Of a stretch of DNA of 64,000 nt, positions 58,369-64,000 are shown piece after piece (the stretch's first letter is position 1; each line of letters starts with the position of its first letter). The translations under genes were made by a program, and so were the position numbers. The stretch comes from Gammaproteobacteria bacterium (GTDB taxonomy: Bacteria; Pseudomonadota; Gammaproteobacteria; Steroidobacterales; Foliamicaceae). Location: positions 1-64,000 of the forward strand of contig VYBN01000011.1 in assembly GCA_009844425.1 (NCBI GenBank). The letters run 5' to 3'. Under the pieces are notes generated by a model. It did not search any database. It was not told the origin of the DNA and worked only from the letters and a program-made list of their open reading frames with translations.

Positions 58369-59739
58369 ATGAAAGCGCGCCTGGCCGAAGGTCCCGTCGG
58401 ACGGCATCTCTGGGAACTGATGGTCCCGATGATGATCGGGCTGCTGGCGATGATCTCCTTCGGCCTGGTGGACGCCTGGTTCGTCAGCCGGCTCGGGCCG
58501 CTGCCGCTGGCCGCCGTCAGTTATACGCAACCCGTGGGGTTTGTCGTGGCCGCCGTGGCGATGGGTATCGGCGTGGGCGCCAGTTCGGTGATCGCGCGTC
58601 TGCTGGGCCAGGGCAACAGGCGCCGGGTGCGGCGCATCGCCACCCACGCGTTCATGCTGAGCGGAATGCTGGGCCTGGTGCTGCTGGCGGCGGGTTGGAT
58701 CTTCATGGAAGACATCTTCGGCGTGATGGGGGCAGACGAGACCACCCTGCCGCTGGTTCGCGACTACATGGAGATCTACCTGGTCGGCCTGGTTTTCGTG
58801 ATCGGGCCCGCCATCGGCGGTTCGATCCTGCGCGCGCTGGGCGACGCCAAGTCGCCGGGCGTCCTGCTCGCCCTGACCGCCCTGGTCAATGCCATCCTCG
58901 ATCCCATCCTGATCTTCGGGCTTTTCGGGTTCCCGCGCATGGAAGTGCAGGGCGCGGCGCTTGCGACCGTGATCGCCAACCTGCTGTCGCTAGCGGCCAT
59001 GCTGGTGATCGGTATCCGGCGCGACAAGTTCCTGACGCTGCGCGGCATGAAACTGATCCTCGATTCCTGGAAGCGCATCCTGCACGTGGGCCTGTCCGCG
59101 ACCGCTTCCGGGTTGATGGCGCCCCTGACTTCCGCTTTCGTGGTGGCGATGGTCGCGCGCTTCGGCCAGACGGCCGTGGCCGGCTTCGGCGTAGGAATCC
59201 GCACCGAGGCGCTGGCGCTGTTGCCTTATATGGCGTTGGGCGCGGCGATCGGTCCGTTCGTGGGCCAGAACGCGGGAGCGGAGCGGATGGACCGGGTGCG
59301 GGAAGCCCACAACTGGTGCCTGCGTTTCACGACCATATACGGTCTCTCCGTGGCGGCCTTGCTGAGCATCTTCGCCGTACCGATCGTCGGACTTTTTACT
59401 CATGACGAGGGCGCCATGAGCGCGGCGGTAACCCAGCTTCGTATCCTGCCCTGGACCTATTGCCTGCTGGGGGTGACCATAATCGCCAATACTTCGCTCA
59501 ACGCGCTCGGCAAACCCCTGGCGGCGATGATGGTCTCGCTGTGCCGGACGCTGCTGGTCTACGTGCCGCTGTCGTGGCTGCTGGGCCTGTGGTTCGGATT
59601 GATCGGGGTGTTTTTCGGCGGCGCCCTGGGCAACCTGGTGTCCGCCGCCGTCGGCTTTCTGCTCCTGCGGCGCGGATTGCGCCAGGTGGAGTTGACCGGC
59701 GCCCTTCCGGACAATAATCGTGTCAAGGCCCAGGCTTAA
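58369..59739 (+). CDS. MATE-family efflux transporter
   Basis: LWELMVPMMIGLLAMISFGLVDAWFVSRLGPLPLAAVSYTQPV; GVGASSVIARLLGQG. Confidence 0.92.
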   Translation: MKARLAEGPVGRHLWELMVPMMIGLLAMISFGLVDAWFVSRLGPLPLAAVSYTQPVGFVVAAVAMGIGVGASSVIARLLGQGNRRRVRRIATHAFMLSGMLGLVLLAAGWIFMEDIFGVMGADETTLPLVRDYMEIYLVGLVFVIGPAIGGSILRALGDAKSPGVLLALTALVNAILDPILIFGLFGFPRMEVQGAALATVIANLLSLAAMLVIGIRRDKFLTLRGMKLILDSWKRILHVGLSATASGLMAPLTSAFVVAMVARFGQTAVAGFGVGIRTEALALLPYMALGAAIGPFVGQNAGAERMDRVREAHNWCLRFTTIYGLSVAALLSIFAVPIVGLFTHDEGAMSAAVTQLRILPWTYCLLGVTIIANTSLNALGKPLAAMMVSLCRTLLVYVPLSWLLGLWFGLIGVFFGGALGNLVSAAVGFLLLRRGLRQVELTGALPDNNRVKAQA

Positions 59740-60925
59740 GGCGTTTATAGCCGCGCTCGCGCTGGTTGCCTGCGCGCCGGCCTCTGCCGAGGAGACGCTG
59801 ACCCTGGTGAGTTCCTGGAACCGCCAGATCAATTTCTCGCAGCATGCCCAGCACTACATCGACGCGGTCAACGAACGCGGCCGCGGCGTCGTGCAGATCG
59901 AATTCATCGGCGGCCCCGAAGTCATACCGCAGCGCCAGCTCTTCTACGCTCTCCGGCGCGGCGTGATCGACATGGCCCTGGGCGGCATCACCTACTACCT
60001 CGGGCTGCTGCCGGAGGGCGACGCCATCTTCGCGTCCAACATCGACCCCATGCAGGCGCGCGCCAGCGGCGCACTGGAAGCCCTGCAGCCATACTGGAAG
60101 AAACGCGCCAACGCCCACCTGATCGGCTGGATGCAGTCCGGCATCGGCATCAGCATCTACCTGGCCCGCCGTCCCGAGTTCACGCCCGATGGAATGCCGG
60201 ATCTTCGTGGTCTGAAGCTCCGCACCTCGCCGTCCAATCGGGAACTGCTTTACGCCTTCGGGGCCCGCCCGGTGCAGATTGCGCTGCGCGAAACCTATAC
60301 CGCCCTGCAGCGTGGCATCGTCGACGGCCTGGCCTTTACCAGCGTGGGCCTCGCCGACCTGGGCGTGGAGGAGTTCGTCCGCTATCGCATCGACCCGGAA
60401 GTGCTGAACCTCTCCATCTGCCTGCAGATCAACCTGGACCGCTGGACCGCCCTGAGCGATGAAGCGCGCCACATCCTCACCGACGAGGCGACGAAGTACG
60501 CGGTGGAGGCGAATCAATGGTTCCGCGACCTGCGCGTTCGCGAATACGCGGAACTGGCCGAGACCGGATTTCAGAGCGTGCCGGCGCCGGATCCGGAGGC
60601 CTTTCGCGACCTGGCCCACCAGGTGGTCTGGGACCGCATGCAAAAGCGCGCTCCCGACTCGGTCGAGGCTCTGAAGCCGCTGTTTTACCCCCAGCCCGGC
60701 GAAGGCGCGGCATGGGGCGCCACTCCAGCTAAAGCCGGGAGCTTCCCGTCGCCTCGTGGGAGCGTCGGGGGCAGGAGGCCCCCGCCGAGCCCCATGGACG
60801 GGTTCATGCGTCTCCCACGAGGCGAGGGCAAGCTACCGGCGAGGGCAAGCACACCTGCGCTGCGGCGTCTTTCACCCGGAATTCCGGAAACTGGTGAAAT
60901 ATGCGGGACATGTCCAGGGAAATGA
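59720..60925 (+). CDS. TRAP transporter substrate-binding protein (DctP) with C-terminal extension encoded by hairpin element D
   Basis: ETLTLVSSWNRQINFSQHAQHYIDAVNERGRGVVQIEFIGGPEVIPQRQLFYALRRGVIDMA; tail GSFPSPRGSVGGRRPPPSPMDGFMRLPRGEGKLP lies over element D. Confidence 0.88.
   Translation: MSRPRLKAFIAALALVACAPASAEETLTLVSSWNRQINFSQHAQHYIDAVNERGRGVVQIEFIGGPEVIPQRQLFYALRRGVIDMALGGITYYLGLLPEGDAIFASNIDPMQARASGALEALQPYWKKRANAHLIGWMQSGIGISIYLARRPEFTPDGMPDLRGLKLRTSPSNRELLYAFGARPVQIALRETYTALQRGIVDGLAFTSVGLADLGVEEFVRYRIDPEVLNLSICLQINLDRWTALSDEARHILTDEATKYAVEANQWFRDLRVREYAELAETGFQSVPAPDPEAFRDLAHQVVWDRMQKRAPDSVEALKPLFYPQPGEGAAWGATPAKAGSFPSPRGSVGGRRPPPSPMDGFMRLPRGEGKLPARASTPALRRLSPGIPETGEICGTCPGK
60734..60840. 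repeat. Conserved-core/variable-arm hairpin element, copy D (inside the dctP ORF)
   Basis: 29-nt arms GCCGGGAGCTTCCCGTCGCCTCGTGGGAG / CTCCCACGAGGCGAGGGCAAGCTACCGGC (3 mismatches); core CGTCGGGGGCAGGAGGCCCCCGCCGAGCCCCATGGACGGGTTCATGCGT nearly identical to A. Confidence 0.93.
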
Positions 60926-61422
60926 TTTCCAGGGCCTGGGACAAGCTCGTGAACGGCATGGTGCTGTTCGCCTGCGCGCTGATCGCCGCCGACTGCCTGC
61001 TGATCGTGGTGGACGTGACCCTGCGCAACTTCGGCCGGCAACCGCCCGCCTACACGGTCGCGCTTACCGAGTATTCGCTGCTTTACCTGACCATGGCCGC
61101 GGCGCCCTGGCTCGTGCGGGAGCGGGCCTGGATCGTGGTGGAAGTGATCTACCGGCGGACTTCATCGACCGCGCGTGGAAGGCTCGACAAGCTGATCTTC
61201 GGCCTTTGCACGCTGGTCAGCGTAATCGTGGCTGTGATGGCCGGCATTCTTGCGGTAGAGGGCGTCATGCGGGGCGAAGTGGAAATCCGCTCGCTGGACA
61301 TGCCGCGCTGGGCGCTGTTTGCTCCGGTGACCCTGGGCTTCTCCATGATGGCGGTGGAGTTCACGCGTTGCCTCATTCGCGGTGACAGCATGTCGCAGGC
61401 CGAGGCCGACCAGGCCTTCTGA
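60901..61422 (+). CDS. TRAP transporter small permease (DctQ)
   Basis: Four hydrophobic segments; RNFGRQPPAYTVALTEYSLLYLTMAAAPWLVRERAWIVVEV. Confidence 0.85.
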   Translation: MRDMSREMISRAWDKLVNGMVLFACALIAADCLLIVVDVTLRNFGRQPPAYTVALTEYSLLYLTMAAAPWLVRERAWIVVEVIYRRTSSTARGRLDKLIFGLCTLVSVIVAVMAGILAVEGVMRGEVEIRSLDMPRWALFAPVTLGFSMMAVEFTRCLIRGDSMSQAEADQAF

Positions 61423-61438
61423 TCCGGCTGCCGGCGCC

Positions 61439-62725
61439 ATGATCACCGGCCTCGCCGTGTTCTTGCTGGTCCTCGCCTTCATGGCGATGGGCGTGCCGGT
61501 GGCTTTCGCCTTCCTGGCCGCCAACCTCCTGGGCGCCTGGATACTCGTCGGCGACTGGTTCGGCCCGCTGCAGGTGGTGGACAACTCCACCAGCCTGATC
61601 ACGAGTTTTACGCTGGTCGCGGTGCCGATGTTCGTGTTCATGGGCGCCCTGCTTTTTCATTCGGGCCTGGCGCTGCGGGTGTTCGACGCGCTGGAGACGC
61701 TGTTCGGCAGGCTTCCCGCGCGCCTGAGCTACATCACCGTTGCCGGCGGCTCGACCTTTTCAACGCTCACCGGATCGACGATGGCCAACACCGCGATGCT
61801 CGGCTCGCTGATGATCCCGGAGATGACCCGCCGCGGGTATGCGCCGCACATGTCCATCGGACCCATTATCGGCACCGGCGGCCTGGCCATGCTGATCCCG
61901 CCCTCGTCCCTGGGCGTGCTGCTCGGCAGCCTTGCCGGGCTCAACATCGGCGCGCTGCTGATAGCGGGAATCCTTCCCGGCCTGGTGCTGGCGGTGGGCT
62001 ACAGCCTGGTCATCTATCTGCAGGCGCGCCTCAACCCGGCCAGCGCGCCCAGTTACGGCGTGCAAAGGGTGCCGGTCAAGCGCCGCGTGCAGCTCGTGGT
62101 GTTCAACATCATGCCGCTGGGCCTGGTGGTCTTCTGCGTCGTGGGCTTCATCGTGCTCGGCTGGGCAACGCCCTCGGAGGCGGCGGCCTTCGGCGCGCTC
62201 AGCGTGGCCGCGCTCGCGGCTTTTTCGCGCAAGCTCTCGGTCAGGGCGCTGCGAGCGTCGCTTGCCAGCACGGTTCGGATTTCCGGCATGGTGTTCCTGC
62301 TGATCCTGAGTTCGTCGGTGTTCAGCCAATTGATGGCCTTCTCGGGCGCCAGCACGGCGGTGGTGGAGTGGTCGATCGCCCTGGAGGCGGGGCCGTACGC
62401 GAAGTTGCTGCTGATGTTCGCCTTGATGCTGGTGCTGGGCATGTTCATGGACCAGCTTTCGATCATGCTGCTGACCATCCCGGTGTTCTTTCCGCTGGCC
62501 ACCCTGATGGGCTTCGACCCGATATGGTTCGGCGTGGTGGTTTTGCTGGCCCTGGAGATGAGCCTGACCACGCCGCCGTTCGGGCTGCTGCTGTTCCTGA
62601 TGCAGAGCGTCGCGCCCAAGGGAACCACGCTCGGACAGGTCATCCGCGCCGCCTTGCCTTACCTGGCTTGCGACGCGCTGTTGCTCGGCGTGCTGATCCT
62701 GTTCCCCGCCATCACCCTCCGCTGA
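61439..62725 (+). CDS. TRAP transporter large permease (DctM)
   Basis: AFMAMGVPVAFAFLAANLLG; GSTFSTLTGSTMANTAMLGSLMIPEMTRRGY; IPPSSLGVLLG. Confidence 0.93.
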   Translation: MITGLAVFLLVLAFMAMGVPVAFAFLAANLLGAWILVGDWFGPLQVVDNSTSLITSFTLVAVPMFVFMGALLFHSGLALRVFDALETLFGRLPARLSYITVAGGSTFSTLTGSTMANTAMLGSLMIPEMTRRGYAPHMSIGPIIGTGGLAMLIPPSSLGVLLGSLAGLNIGALLIAGILPGLVLAVGYSLVIYLQARLNPASAPSYGVQRVPVKRRVQLVVFNIMPLGLVVFCVVGFIVLGWATPSEAAAFGALSVAALAAFSRKLSVRALRASLASTVRISGMVFLLILSSSVFSQLMAFSGASTAVVEWSIALEAGPYAKLLLMFALMLVLGMFMDQLSIMLLTIPVFFPLATLMGFDPIWFGVVVLLALEMSLTTPPFGLLLFLMQSVAPKGTTLGQVIRAALPYLACDALLLGVLILFPAITLR

Positions 62726-62734
62726 CCCCGGGGG

Positions 62735-63463
62735 TTATTCGGCGGGTTTGGTGAGCTTGTAGAGGACGCGGTCGGTCTTGCCTCGAATGGCGGGGTCGAA
62801 CACCATGATGGTGCGATCGTCGTCCGGGTTGCGAAGAAGGTCCGAACTCTCGATCTCGAAGTCGGCGGCCTCGATTATCGGCAGCGCCGTGGCCACGTTG
62901 AGTCGATGCAGCTGTGTGTTGTCCTTGTCGGGGTCGCCGTAGTGGTCGATCACGCCGAGCACGCCGCCGGGCTTGAGCAAATCCTTGACCGCCGCCAGCA
63001 GGATCGCGACGTCCTCGTCACTTCCGAAGTTGTGGCGGTCATGCAGGTTCAGGGCGGTCAGGGCCGCGTCCAGCGAGCCGGGCTCCAGGCCGGTGTCGCC
63101 CTCATCGCGGTCCACCCGGATCACGTTCGGGAGCCGGTTGTCCGCCAGACGGGCCGTAATCGCCTTGTCATAGGCGTTGTCGTTGAAGCCCAGCAACATG
63201 GGAGGATTCTGCGCATAAACGGTGCCCTCCGGTCCCACGGCCACCGAAAGCACCTCGGTGTACCAGCCGCCCGAAGCCAGCAGGTCCATTACGGTCATGC
63301 CCGGCCCGATTCCGAGAAAGTCGAGCACCTCGGCCGGCCTCCTGGCCGCGTCCCGCGCCTTGTCCGCATCCGAACGGCCGCTCGCCGCCAATTGCTCCGC
63401 CAGGTCCGCGGACGCAGACATTGATACCAGGGCCATCAGGACCACTCCCAGCAATTTCTTCAT
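62735..63463 (-). CDS. Exported class I SAM-dependent methyltransferase-like protein
   Basis: MKKLLGVVLMALVSMSASA signal peptide; VLDFLGIGPGMTVMDLLASGGWYTEVLSVAVGPEGTVYAQN. Confidence 0.8.
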   Translation of the reverse strand: MKKLLGVVLMALVSMSASADLAEQLAASGRSDADKARDAARRPAEVLDFLGIGPGMTVMDLLASGGWYTEVLSVAVGPEGTVYAQNPPMLLGFNDNAYDKAITARLADNRLPNVIRVDRDEGDTGLEPGSLDAALTALNLHDRHNFGSDEDVAILLAAVKDLLKPGGVLGVIDHYGDPDKDNTQLHRLNVATALPIIEAADFEIESSDLLRNPDDDRTIMVFDPAIRGKTDRVLYKLTKPAE

Positions 63464-63550
63464 TACGGTTCCTCCTCCCCCGATCCGGGGGCCTCAAAGT
63501 GTATCGCGCTCGGTTGGTTGCCTGTCGAAGAAGATGCCTATACTTGCCGT

Positions 63551-63694
63551 ATGGGTGATATATCCATGACGGAGATCGGCGCTCGGCTGGCCACCATCGA
63601 ACGCCTGCTGCACTGGACGCTCGGCCTGATCGGCGGCCTGATACTCGCGGTCTTGACCGGTGCCTTCGCGATCATCGCCTCCTTGCTGCCGTAG
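63551..63694 (+). CDS. Small single-TM protein (47 aa)
   Basis: MGDISMTEIGARLATIERLLHWTLGLIGGLILAVLTGAFAIIASLLP. Confidence 0.5.
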   Translation: MGDISMTEIGARLATIERLLHWTLGLIGGLILAVLTGAFAIIASLLP

Positions 63695-63773
63695 CATCTT
63701 CATGAGTTTCGGCATCTCCCCGAACCGGTATTCGGCCCGATCGCAGGGAAGTTACCTTTGACGGGGACATAAC

Positions 63774-64000
63774 GTGAGCGATCAACCTGTAGGTTCCTTT
63801 CACCCGGGTGAAATTCTGTTGGAGGAGTTTCTCGAGCCTATGGGACTGACTCAGGCGGCATTCGCCGAGCAGTTGGGCTGGACTCACGCCCGGCTGAATG
63901 AGTTGGTTCGTGGAAAGCGGGGAGTTGCCGCCGAAGCAGCGCTGGACTTGTCGCGAGCTCTGGGGACTTCACCGAAGCTATGGATGAATCTGCAGGCGAC
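63774..64000 (+). CDS. HigA-family XRE antitoxin, truncated by window end
   Basis: GTG start; SFHPGEILLEEFLEPMGLTQAAFAEQLGWTHARLNELVRGKRGVAAEAALDLSRALGTSPKLWMNLQ. Confidence 0.85.
   Translation, partial: MSDQPVGSFHPGEILLEEFLEPMGLTQAAFAEQLGWTHARLNELVRGKRGVAAEAALDLSRALGTSPKLWMNLQA

Overview
This is a high-GC, gene-dense bacterial window. Gene content (LolB, TonB-dependent receptors, TRAP transporter, prfA/prmC, metF-metH) looks proteobacterial. Housekeeping and catabolic genes alternate with several defence or addiction blocks. Block 1 (10.7-18.5 kb) is a type III R-M operon, mod-fic-res, with a G-tract frameshift near the 3' end of mod and a tandem hairpin array between fic and res. Block 2 (19.8-23.7 kb) is a type I/BcgI-like R-M locus whose methylase reading frame is broken and appears to lack the SAM-binding region, followed by a PIN toxin pair. 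Block 3 (40.3-42.8 kb) is an Mrr nuclease plus VapBC. Block 4 (46.4-50.6 kb) is a PIF1-like helicase, a PD-(D/E)XK nuclease and an amino-methyltransferase. Block 5 (56.0-57.5 kb) is a PIN protein translationally coupled to a putative HhH-glycosylase-like/antitoxin fusion. The rest includes four DUF1838-like paralogues with a TAT-exported nitrilase homologue, GMC/FAD/PQQ oxidoreductases and serine hydrolases. The most unusual non-coding signal is a family of five hairpin elements (31.9, 34.5, 36.9, 52.6, 60.7 kb). They share a conserved 40-60 nt core, but the flanking ~30-bp inverted-repeat arms differ between copies while staying self-complementary within each copy. One inner stem shows a compensatory base-pair change, and one copy is read through as the C-terminal tail of a DctP protein. 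All assignments come from reading the supplied translations and nucleotides; no database search was run.
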